From assembly GCF_017591425.1 (NCBI RefSeq), contig NW_024466459.1, positions 9,300,001-9,364,000 of the forward strand: 64,000 bases of DNA, written 5' to 3'. Position numbers and translations under genes: made by a program. The notes beneath the pieces are model-generated. The model had not been told where the DNA came from and did not search any database. It saw only the letters and a list, made by a program, of their open reading frames with translations. Every line of letters begins with the position of its first letter. The first letter of the stretch is position 1. Positions 1 through 10,825 of this stretch are shown here, one piece after another. The stretch is from Ochotona curzoniae (taxonomy: Eukaryota > Chordata > Mammalia > Lagomorpha > Ochotonidae).

Positions 1-253
1 GGTTTGGGTCTCAACTCCCCCACTGCCTGTGGGGCCCATGGGATCAGGGCAAAGGGCCCAGCATTGAGTAAGTGATGGTGCATAAGCATTTGGGGGACCC
101 CACTTTCCTCACCTCTAAAGTGACAAGTTAGGCCCAGTACTCCAATCAGGGCTGGGATGCCCAGTTGGTACAGCTGGAGGATGGGATGGGGGGAGCTCAG
201 TCCTTCTGCCCATGTTCTGACCCAGAGAGCACCCATTCACCCCAGCAGCTCAC

Positions 254-3200
254 CGCTGCAGCACAGCGTCGGCACTGATGGTCCGGTCATCCAGCACGTG
301 AAAGCTGGGCAGCTGCACCACGAACACACTGCCGCTCTCGGTGCCCAGGTACAGCAGCTCCCGGGAAGAATGGGGCAGGACCACCGTGATCTGCGTGGCG
401 CTGGGGGCGGCCCTGTTGGTGGGGGCGGGACTGGTTCACTGTGAGCTGGGTGCTGCCCAGGCAGGGGAGACCCTTGAGGACAGAATCCCACTCCTGGCTG
501 TTCCTATAGGCCCCCAGGGCAGCCTTGCCTTGGGACAACAGGCCTGCGGGGTCCAACGACAAGGTTCATCACCTATTGGTCTGGGACGAACCTGCTGGCT
601 ACTTCCTGCCAAGAGCAGAGACTGATGGCAGAGAGCTCAGGCGAGGGAGCAGGAAGAGCCATCTTGGAGCTTCTGCCACCGGTCATTGCCAAGGGCACAA
701 GAGGGCCTCAAAGGGTGGGCCCACCTGGAGCTGGGTGCAAGGGTCAGCCTAGCCGGGCGAGGCCTGGCTCACGTCCTTACCCTGGGGGTCCTCGGAGTGT
801 GAAGCTCTCCTCTTCCTGCAGCTCTGACAGCTCACCCTTGATCTTCAAGCTCCAAAGGTGCAAACTGTTGTCATCCAGCAGTGTAATCAGCCGGCACTAG
901 GGAGGGGCCAGGGAGGCGCCGTCTTGTGAGCCAGGGAAGGGGAGAGGTGGGGACCATTCCCCACCAGAGCCATCCAGACTGTTCAAAGAGCCATGGGGCC
1001 CCAAGTCCTCTGGCCACTCCCAAGCTGGCGCATGAGCCCTCAGCTGTGGAAAGGGAGGCGCTCCCAGGGATTGCTATCTGCATCGAAACCACCCAAGCAA
1101 AGACCCTCACCTGGCCAGGTAGGAAGTGGATCTGCATCACAGCGTTGTTCTCGCGGTGCAGCCCCATAAACTCCACCCCTGGGGCCCCGTACCTGGGAGA
1201 TGGCTCAGGAAAGGCTTTGCAGATGGCAGGGGAAGAGGGGCAGTAGTCTGAGTCAGGGACCTGGCCCCAGGGGACAAGTCTGTCAGCCATGGATGTGCGA
1301 GCAACCTCTTCAGGGTGCCCGAGCAAGGTCCTGGCCATTCCTCCGACTCACGAACACCCTGGAACGCAGTGGCAATGGCTCAAGGACTTGGATCCTGCTC
1401 CCCCGTACCTAGATGGAATTTCTGGTTCCTGGCTTGGGGCCTGGTCCATACCAATTAGTGTGGGCATTTGACGAGTGGCCCAGCAAATGGAAGATCTCTT
1501 TTATGTCACTATCAGATCCTTTTTATTTTTAATGACTGACAAGGGAGCTGGCATGATGATATAACAGCTATCTGCAGCACTGGCACTCCATATGGGCACA
1601 GGCTCAAGTCCTGGGTGCTCCATTTCCAATCCAGCTTCCTGCTTATGGCCCAGGGGAAGCAGTGGAAGACGGCTTGGGTTCCCGAGCCTCTGCACACATG
1701 TGAAAGACCTGCAGAGCAGCTCTTGGCTTGGCATCAGCTCAGTTCTGGTCATTGCAGCCATTTGGAGAGTGAATCAGAGGCTGGGAAACCCCTCTTTCCT
1801 TCTCTGAAAAATATTCCTTCCAAATAAAAACATTAAAAACGAATGACAGTGTGTGTAAGGTTGTCTGCTCATTGGTTCATTCTCTGAATGGCCACGATGG
1901 CCAGGACTGGGCCTGGTTGAAGCCAGGAGCTTCACCCAGGTCTCCCGTGTGGGTGGCAGGGGTCCAAACACTTGGGTCATCTTCTGTTGTTGTTCCCAGG
2001 CAATTAGCAGGGAGCTGGTTGAAAAACGGGAGCAGGGCCCGGAGGTGTGGCTTAGTGGCTAAGGTCCTCACCTTGAACGTGCCGGGATCCCAGATGGGCG
2101 CTGGTTCTAATCCCGGCAGCTCTACTTCCCAACCAGCTCCCTGCTTGTGGCTAGGGAAGGCAGTCGAGGACAGCCCAAAGCTCTGGGACCCTGCACCCGT
2201 GTGGGAGACCCAGAAGAGGTTCCTGGTTCCCAGCTTTGGATCGGCGCAGTACCGGCCGTTGTGCTCACTTGGGGAGTGAATCATCAGACGGAAGATCTTC
2301 CTCTGTCTCTCCTCCTCTCTGTATATCTGACTTTGTAATAAAAATAAATCTTTAAAAAAAAAATGGGAGCAGCTGGGATAGGAATCGATACCATGTGACA
2401 TGTCAGCTATATGCTGCTGCCTGGTGACATTGACCCCCAAGTTTTTTAAAAGGCTTTTTTTAAAGCCTTTTGAAAATTTTTTTTAATTTAAAATTTTTAA
2501 AGCTTAAAAATATTTTTTTAAAGACTGTGAGGCTACCAGACCTCTGACTTCCCAAACTGAGCTAACACAGTCTCTCTGACCCTCCATGGCTTGGTGGCAC
2601 CTGTAAGAAAATCCAGGGCCCCCCAGTGACCACCATAAGTTATGGCCTAGGAGCCCTGGCAGCCAGCAGGGATTGGTAACCAGGATATGATCCAGTCCTG
2701 GTAATGATTAACCAGCCAAGGGAAGGCCCAGTCGGCAGGAGGATCTGGGTCCCTGCCCGGCTGTATACACAGCAGCCCTAGAGCCCTGTTCCCTCAAAAG
2801 CTACGGTGGCACAGAGCTGTTTTTTTTTCCTGGGGGAGGGGCCAGCTAAGCTGTCCAAGGTGGTCCTCCAATCCCAGCTCCCCTGGGGGTACAGGTCAGA
2901 TAGCAGAAGGGGGCATTCTAAGACTTGTGGCTCAGCCCGGGGCAGCTGGAAGTTGAGGGTGATCCTCCTGGAACCTGTGGCCTAGCCCTGGAGCCACCCC
3001 AGAGCCAGCTGGACAGCATCCAGCCTCAGGCTGCAGGGATGGGGTGGGGGTGGGGTGTCCTACCAAGCAGGAGTCTACTCCACCCCCTGGTGTGTCTGTG
3101 TGTGTGGAAGGGAGGGCAGAGCCTGGAGCTGGAGCTGCCTTCTCACCGCTCCCTGCACCCAAGGCCATCTTGCCTTGGACAGGACCCTGGGGGACAGTCC

Positions 3201-6200
3201 ACTCTGATGTTTGTCAAGGTCACCATAAAGGGGGGGGGTCCATCTGTGACTTACTTCCTCCAGGGGATGGAGCCAAGGGAGGCAGACCACCTACACACCA
3301 AGTGGGGTGTCAGGGCCCCATCCCCAACCCTCAGCCCCCGCAAAGCAGGTCTGCGAGATTCACAGACTCCTCTGCCTGTCTCCCGTGCAGTAGAAACTTG
3401 CAGCAATAGGTGAGCAAGGAAGCCATGTAAGGAGGGGAGACAACACAGCAGCCCTGAATGGATAGAGAGAAACTGCCTGCAGTTAAGGCCCCCCTCTTCC
3501 CTAAAGGACAGATAAGCAGTGACCAGCTTGTATCCCACCCCACCAGCCTGCTTCTGAAGCTGGCCATGGCAGAGGGAGGAGAAAGAAAGGACAGTCTTCT
3601 CCAAACCCCTTCCATCCCAGAGGCCCTTGGGATCAGGACCCATCCCAGGGTACCAGAAGGATACAGCTTGATGGCTCCGGAGCGGGTGCCAATGGCCAGG
3701 AGACGCAGGGAGGGGCTGTAGCCGAGGGCGCTGGGCTGGTGCGGGAAGCCATGCTCCACCGTCTGCAATGAGAACCACGTGTGTACCTGAGTGCCCCCTG
3801 ACTGCAGCAGCTGGGGGGCCCCGCAGCACCCCAGTAAGAGCACTCTGCCTTCTGGTTTCCCTCACATATCCAATTCCCACATCTAATCTTGTCTTCAACA
3901 GCCCCAGGCTCCCCGCTCAGCCCTCCTGCAGGAGTTGGGGGGACTTGTGGGTGTGTAGAGCAGGGCATGTATGGTATCAGCACAGAGACCCTGGTCCTTC
4001 AGGAACTGCCTGGGTACACACTGTGAGCTTGGCCTGAGGGCTGCCACAGCAGCCCTGCCCAGCTCTGGGCTGAAGCTCTGCCAGTCCCGAATCTCCACTC
4101 TGAAGGTCTCCCACTGTCCAGCCACGTTCCGAGGGAGGCATTTCTGGAGGGCCACGACGCCTGACCATGCAGAGCTGCAAATCCCCAGCGTTCACAGCCC
4201 ACGGCAGCCCTTGCTAACAGCTCTGAGGGCATCCTTGGGATGCTCGTGCGTCTGTGTCCCTATGTGAGAACAGAGATGAGCCCGAGATCATGCCACTAGT
4301 CCCATGGTGGCACCATTCTCAGGTGGTTACCTTTATTGCCCACTGGGTTCTTCCCAGTGACCATGGCACCCCCAAGCAAGTGGATGGACCCTGTCGCGCT
4401 CCAGGGGTCCTGATCCCGCAGAACGAACAGCGCCAGCAGGCAGCTTTAAGGACCCTGTCCCATAGAAAAAGTTGGCAGCAACACGGCAGCCGCCCCTACC
4501 TGACCTCAAGTCAGTACAACCAGGGGTCCGGGGGTCGGCTAGCATGACAGCTTAGCCAGTGTAGCCACTGCCCGCTTTGCCACTGGGCCAGGCAGGAAAG
4601 CTCCAGTGACAGCCTAATGGGTAGCAGCAACACAGGCTGACCTGTGAAAGGCCATAACTGGACAGCATAGACCAGGGTAGGGGTGGGGGCAGAAGGGACC
4701 CTGTGGGAGCCCCCCTAGCCAGTCACAGCACAGGTTCCTGTTCAGTTATGCAAAAAATGCAGAGTCTGGCAGAGTCTTGGCTAGATAGCCAGGCGTCTGG
4801 AATGTAAACACTTCCCAGGAAAGGGGGATAGGCCACGTGGGAGAAGCCACCCTGCTAGGCCTCCGGAAGTCAGCAGCCAGCGCCTGTCCGAGGGCTCCCA
4901 AGACGACAGTACTCCTTCCAGCAGCAGCTCAGAGCACAGCAGCCTGGGTCTGCAGGACCCCGGGGACAAGGTCCTACAGAAGTGGCAGCTGCAAGCCAAT
5001 TGCAGCTCCTGGGCACTCCAAGTGTGGCTGATGCCAACGAGGAGCTGGATTTTAACTGTAGCTAAGTTGCTGTTGAGAACAAGCATCCGATCAGTCACAG
5101 AATCTCTCAAGGATGCTGGGAACTATCTGAATTCAAGAACACAATCTGGACTCGGACTGAGCTCCAAGCTTCACTTCCCACCATGGGTTGTCCAAATTCC
5201 AAGAACAGAGCGAGCATTTCCAAAGACTGGGTGTTTAGCTTTTAAAGCAACTGTAAGAAACGTTGGGGTCAATATGAAAGTTTAAGCGATTGTAGGCTAT
5301 GGCTTCTCGGAAAGTCACAGCTACACACATGGCTTATCGCTCAACCTCAAGGCACCTGCAGCAGAGTTCACCAAGGAGTCAACACGTCCCGTGCAGTTCT
5401 CCCAGTCAGTCTTTGCTCTAATCCAAAGACAGAGAGAGGGGCTGGGGGGCTCATCCTTTAGTCCCTTGCTAACAGACCTCACTTCCTTCGGGATCCAGGA
5501 GCACTGTGGCCCTGCTCTCTGCCACTTTCCAATCCTCTCCCCCAGCCCCAGGGCCTCCCATCCCATCCCGTGGGGCTGCTTCTCCCAGTTCACAACCCTG
5601 GAAAGGATTGTGAAGGATAGATTTCCCCAGAGCAAAGTGGAGTAAGTGTCACAGTGACAGGATTTGGACAGGGCCCACGAGAGGTGAGGTGCAAGCAGCG
5701 TGGCTCTCAAGGACCACCGAGATGGGGAGGGGAGGCCCAAAAATTCCTGAAGCAACTCCAGAAGGCAGTGAACAGGGCTGCTGGGTAGGGAAGCATATGG
5801 ACCCTCAGGACGGAAGGAAATGAGGGAGGGAGGGATGTGGACTCGGAGAGGAGCTAGAAACCCCGGCTGCGGGTCCTGGGGATACCATGCAATAAGCCAA
5901 GACTCCAGGGATTCCTGCACCAGCCGTCCCTTCCATGGATGCTCTGGACCTCCTGACAGTCTACAGAACCTGGGACAGGAGGTGTAAGTGATCCCCCCAA
6001 CACACCTTACAGGGGGCACCTACCTGGGCTGCCCCTTCCATCTAGAGCAGCTGCCTAGGGCCCCCAAAGCCCAGCAGCTGCCCTCCTGCCACCTCCTGAC
6101 CCCGGCACCAGCCTATCAGGCCCTGCCCCATCCTGCTGCCTAGCTCAGGTGACCTCTGCCATGGCAGGGGAGAACAATGCACCCCTTTGATGTGGAGCTA

Positions 6201-9200
6201 GGAGGAATGGAGATCTGCAGGCGTTGCCAAGCTGCAGCGCTAACTGCAACCCTAGCCAGGAGTGAGTGTGAGAAAACCCCACCTCTCCCCGCCAGAAGGT
6301 GCCCAAAAGGGGAGGCGGCCAGGAAAGGCTGTGAGTCCCAGACAGTGGGGCCCTCCATCCCCCTGCTCAGGCCAAGGAGGTCCTGAGTGGAACCAGGATG
6401 GAGCAGGCACCGTCAGGGTATGGCAGGGCGGGGCTCAGAGCCACAGGAGGCAGCCCAGGGCCAATGAGCCACACCCATGCTGCTGGCTGGGCACCTCTGC
6501 CCGATACTGGGTGTGGTCATCTCAGATTCCTGGCTTTGGCTAGCAGCAGCCTGGTTCTCCCTGTGTGGCTGCCACCTGACACCAGGGGCCCCAGCCATAC
6601 AAAAATCAAGACAACCCCCCTGCTCCCCTGGAGCTGGACTGGGGCAGCCAGTCAGGAGCCCACTGCGTGGTTCTGGGCCTGGAGTACCACCGCTGTGGAA
6701 GTTTCCTGGGCAGGAGCAGCCCTACAGACTTGAAGGAAGGGGTTTTACCTGAGTCACTTCCTCCCCAGCCGGGCCCCCATGTCCCCGGCTCTGAGGTTGT
6801 CAGAGCTGACTTATCTGTGGGTTTGAGGTCCTTCCCCTCCTCCAACAAACCATGACATCACAGGTGGAGTGAGGGCTCAGAGAGGTGGTGCCACCAGCCA
6901 AAGGCGCCACAGCCCATCAGACAACTGGGACACCTCCGGCTGCAGCCAGGGCCCTTCAGGACACGCTCAGCTCAGGCTGTAGGAGCCCCAGAAGCCTCAG
7001 CTTGCTCACCTGGGCACTGTAGGATGAAGCTACGACAAGGCCAGTTACATGCCAGGCACCACTGAAGCATTGTGCACAGCAGCCCTGATTCAGACTGCCC
7101 CAAGGCCACTGAACACATGAGGGAATGTGCACACTGCCACACAGCAAGGAAGCACAACCACTGACCTAACTATAGCAAGCCTCTCCTTCCGATGCCTGGC
7201 ACCCAGCTGGCTCACAGCTCCCGCTATGGGGCATGGGACAAAGTTCCTGGCTCAGACATCTCCCAGTGATGGGGTAGGGGAGGGGAATGAGAAGGTCAGC
7301 AGAGGGAGAGGCCCATGTCCAGCTTGAAGCTGCTCCACTTCCGATTCAGCTCCTGGGAAAGCAGCGGAGGAGGCTCAGGTGCCCAGGCCCCACACCCAGA
7401 TTCCAGAAGCTTCTGGCTTTGGCTTGGTCCAGCCTTGACCTTTGTGACTATCTGGAGGGCAAACCAACAGATAAGAGACCCGTTTTCCCTTCTTTGTAAT
7501 ATATACATATATACACACACATTTTTTTTTTTTTTTTTTTTTTTAAAGATTTATTTTTATTATTTTTTCATTGGAAAGGCGGATATACAGAGAGGAGAGA
7601 CAGAGAGGAAGATCTTCCGTCCGATGATTCACTCCCCAAGTGAGCGCAACGGGCCGATACCATGCCGATCCGAAGCCAGGAGCCTCTTCCGGGTCTCCCA
7701 CGCGGGTGCAGGTTCCCAAAGCTTTGGGCCGTCCTCGACTGCTTTCCCAGGCCACAAGCAGGGAGCTGGAAGGGAAGCGGGGCTGCCGGGATTAGAACCG
7801 GCGCCCATATGGGATCCCGGGGGTGCAAGGCGAGGACCTTTAACCACTTGCGCCACCGCGCCGGGCCCTACACACACATTTTTAAAAGTTGGTTTATGGG
7901 CCCGGCGGCGTGGCCTAGCAGCTAAAGTCCTCGCCTTGAACGCGCCGGGATCCCAGATGGGTGCCGGTTCTAGTCTCGGCTGCCCTACTTCCCATCCAGC
8001 TCCCTGCTTGTGGCCTGGGAAGGCAGTCGAGGATGGCCCAAAGCTTTGGGATCCTGCACCCGTGTGGGAGACCCGGAAGAGGTTCCTGGTTCCCAGCTTT
8101 GGATCGGCACAGCACTGGCTGTTGCACTCACTTGGGGAGCAAATCATCGGATGGAAGATCTTCCTCTGTCTCTCCTCCTCTATGTATATCTGACTTTGTA
8201 ATAAATAAATCTTTTAAAAAAAAAAGCTGGTTTAGACCCATTCCCTATCCCCTTCAGAGCACTGGCTTTGATGACCACAGTCATCGCAAGAGGACAGGCC
8301 AGGGGACTGACCGCCCCTCCACACTGCCCACGGCTGGGGCTGGCCTAACCCCACAGCTCCTTCAGTCTCCGGAGCACCTCCATCTGTGGCAAGTGCGACC
8401 TGCACCAGGCCACCCTGCTGGGCATCCAGGCAGCCCAGCGTTGGGTCAGCACTGACCAAACCACTTCTCCGGAGATGGCCCTGCCCTTCCTGCCCCGGTC
8501 AAAAGTGATCAGCCTCTCCTCACTCAGCCTGGACAGGGACGCCAGGCCTGTCCCATCTCCTTCAAGCTATCACCAGGTCTCGTCAACGACACCTCCCTCC
8601 CAAGAGTTCCCTAGTTTAAGGCTTCTCGACCAATAACACATCACACCCCCTCCAGTGGGCATCGACTGGGCAGGGCTCATAACTGCCTCCTCCCATACAG
8701 CGGGCCCCAGAACCAGGGGGCCTCCTTTGTGCTGAATCCCACATTTCCCAACTGGTCGGACCTCAGCTCCCGTCAGAGGTGGCCCCGACGCCAGACCTAG
8801 CTGAACATGGCTGCACCCTCCAATTCCATTACACTGTGCTCTCGTTCCCCCTACAGGGAATTTCAGGGTAGTACTGCCGCACTCCCCTAGTCCTGAAGAG
8901 CCAAGACCACGGATGGCCCAAGCTTTGGGCAGCTTGTACAGCTGGTGATAAATGTGTGTTCTCGCTTGTGAATGAAGGAGGGACCTAGGGGTTAGGTGGA
9001 ATACCAGGCCTGAGGCTGGGGGTGGCCAAGTTGGGGGACCACCGGTATAAGAGGAGATAGGGGAAAACTCCTCCACTCCAGCCCCACCCAGTCCCACCTT
9101 TTGGGGTGGGGGTTCTTTTCTGCCAAGCCTGTTGGTCTGGTTCCTGCTGGAACCAGGGCCACCTTTAAAGGGAGATTCTAGGACCTGGCACAGAAGCCTA

Positions 9201-10825
9201 GCGGCTAAAGTCCTCGCCTTGCACATTCCAGGATCCCATATGGGTGCCAGTTCTAATCCTGGCAGCTCCACTTCCATTCCAGCTCTCTGTGTGTGGTCTG
9301 GAAAAGCAGTTGAGGATGGCCTGGGAGCTTGGGACCCTGTACCTGTGTGGGAGACCCAGAGGAGGCTTCTGGCTCCTGGCTTCGGGTTGGCATAGCTCCA
9401 GCCGTTGCAGCCTCTTTGGGAATGGATCATCGAATGGATTATCTTCCTCTCTGTCTTTCCTCCTCTCTGTATATCTGACTTTACAATAAAAACATGTCTT
9501 AAAAAAAAATAAAGGGAGATCCTAGCAGTGCCCAGGGTAGGCTCTTGGGAGTCAGCTAGGTCCCCAGGGACCGCTGGGATTTTGAGACCCATGGAGGCAT
9601 CCACAAGATGTTCCCCTCTGGGGGTGAGGGTGGCAAGTTTCAGGTCTCCCAAGGGCCCTAACTGCTCATGTCCACACTCCCATTTCCTGTGGCCCAAAAA
9701 CCAGTGAGAGGAAGGTGCTGGATTGAGACAATGGTCACCCCATCCCTGACACCTTCTCTAATGGGTGCAGAAAGCAAGCCAGGGGGATATGGCAGGGCAC
9801 AGTGGGAGCCAGGATCCAGCACTGCCACCGAGGGGTGGGGGAAGATCCTCACCCCAAAACCCAAACCCTAAGATTCCTTGGTCTTTATGTGCCCAGTACT
9901 GAGGTCACCTAATTCCAGGTAAGCACATGGCAGGCCTGGGGTGTGGGCGACCCGCACAGTCTCCCAGCTCTAAGTAGCAAAACTGGATTTGAATGTGAAC
10001 AAGCCACTTGTGCACTTCTCAAGCCAATGAGGCAACCAGAGAGGCCACTGAGTTTCACAGCAGACAAGACAGTCCTTTCCCAGACAGGCTAGCCAGATAT
10101 TCCCTGGCTCCCACCAAAGTCCGACACCTCCTCCTTCATCAGCATGCCTTGGGGTCTCTTTCAGGCAGCCCACCCTGAGGCCGAGGGATCAAAGCTGAGG
10201 TGAGCAGGCTAATTATTCCCAACCACCAGAGGGGCTAATGAGCAACGCCAGTGCCACCCGCTCAGGCCCCAGCCTCCTCGGGGAAGCCTGGTGGAGCTTC
10301 TGGGAGCAGCTGCCGGACCTGGTGGTTAAACGCCAAATCTGACTCCCTGTGCCTCAGGACACCTGGTCCAGGCTGCAGGCAGAGCGGCACCTTCTTCAGG
10401 GACCATCTGAGGGAACAGCCACAGCCTAAGTCTCTCGTGCCCCAGGGTACCTGGCAGCACTGGGACATCATCATTATACCTGGCAGGGCCAATGTCCTTT
10501 CATCTTCCCATCCGTGAGCCTGGACGAGGCAGGGCGGGTGGGGGAAGAAGGGAAGCAGAGCAGGTAGCTTCACCTCCCCCCACCGCCCCAGTGCATCGAT
10601 AGGGAAGCTGAAACTTGATGTGGTGATCTGCAGGGGCTATATGGCCAGTGAAGATCGGGGGCCCAGGGCGCTGACTCCAGCCAGGGTTTCCCCCAGGTCA
10701 AGTCCTGCCCAGGAGAAGGCCACCTGCCCGTCCCGGGCGCCCCAACACACCTTGTGGAACTGGAACAGGTCCCGCTTCAGCTTCTCTCGCACAGGGTCAT
10801 GTCCCGGTCTGAGGAACCGCCTCAT
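254..10825 (-). CDS. LLGL2: LLGL2, 5' part (LLGL scribble cell polarity complex component 2), truncated by the window edge
   Basis: This is the N-terminal part of the lethal-giant-larvae homologue 2, a cortical WD40 double-propeller scaffold that works with aPKC/PAR6 in epithelial polarity. Coding exons in transcript order are 10751-10825, 3665-3762, 1111-1192, 781-896 and 254-412. They join in phase to 530 nt (176 codons plus 2 nt). The start is the ATG at 10823-10825, opening [19 protein letters not shown], which matches the vertebrate family start. Later blocks read [53 protein letters not shown] and [19 protein letters not shown], which correspond to the first WD repeats. The last exon ends at a good GTGAGC donor; the remaining ~840 residues lie left of base 1. 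The intron after exon 3665-3762 has a U12-like donor (see findings). The gene runs toward the left with its promoter near 19.7 kb. Identity is very secure; exon edges are by eye. Confidence 0.95.
1541..1845 (+). mobile_element. CSINE (older copy)
   Basis: Recognisable C-repeat body (actccatatgggcacaggct, ccaatccagcttcctgctta, tggagagtgaatcagagg) ending ccaaataaaaac. More diverged than the other LLGL2 copies. Confidence 0.7.
1853..2440 (-). mobile_element. Older CSINE (minus) split by a younger insertion
   Basis: Reverse-complement CSINE text runs 1853-2035 (attggttcattctctgaatg to aattagcagggagctgg) and resumes at 2373 (ctgggataggaatc) to about 2440. The gap is filled exactly by a plus-strand CSINE. 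Confidence 0.7.
2036..2364 (+). mobile_element. Young CSINE
   Basis: Full-length tRNA-derived SINE: head ggcccggaggtgtggcttag, B-box-like ggttctaatccc, tail taaaaataaatcttt plus oligo-A. Flanked by gggagcag at 2028-2035 and 2365-2372 (target duplication). Confidence 0.9.
6855..7000 (-). repeat. Possible MIR-like fragment
   Basis: ggctcagagaggtggtgcca followed by ggcgccacagcccatcag resembles the reverse complement of the MIR core, but with many mismatches. Confidence 0.35.
7527..7868 (-). mobile_element. Young CSINE with 15-bp target duplication
   Basis: Begins with a poly-T run, aaagatttatttttatt and cggatatacagagaggag; ends ccgcgccgggccc. Flanked by perfect copies of tacacacacattttt (7512-7526 and 7869-7883). 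Confidence 0.95.
7898..8221 (+). mobile_element. Young CSINE, inverted relative to its neighbour
   Basis: Head gggcccggcggcgtggccta, tail taataaataaatctttt plus A-run. Target duplication aaaag(t/c)tggttta at 7884-7896 and 8222-8234, one mismatch in 13. Confidence 0.93.
9182..9510 (+). mobile_element. CSINE
   Basis: Body gcctagcggctaaagtcctc to acaataaaaacatgtctt plus A-run. Flanked by aaagggagat(t/c)ctag at 9167-9181 and 9511-9525. Confidence 0.92.

Larger units (their letters stand above)
3763..10750 (-). other. LLGL2 second intron
   Basis: Between the ATG exon and the second coding exon. It contains the inverted CSINE pair at 7512-8234 and a plus-strand CSINE at 9182-9510. A MIR-like stretch (gctcagagaggtggtgcc and onward) lies near 6860-6930. 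Otherwise I see unique sequence with no supported gene or RNA. Confidence 0.6.

Noticed and set aside
2036..2120. tRNA-like A and B boxes in the SINE heads
   Set aside because: These are the internal Pol III promoters of tRNA-derived CSINEs; no cloverleaf or anticodon arm is intact, so no tRNA gene is called.
7315..8193. A 292-codon open frame on the plus strand
   Set aside because: It runs through the two inverted CSINEs; SINE sequence, not a gene.
8570..9697. A 375-codon minus-strand open frame in LLGL2 intron
   Set aside because: Includes an antisense CSINE and has no recognisable domain; no splice context.
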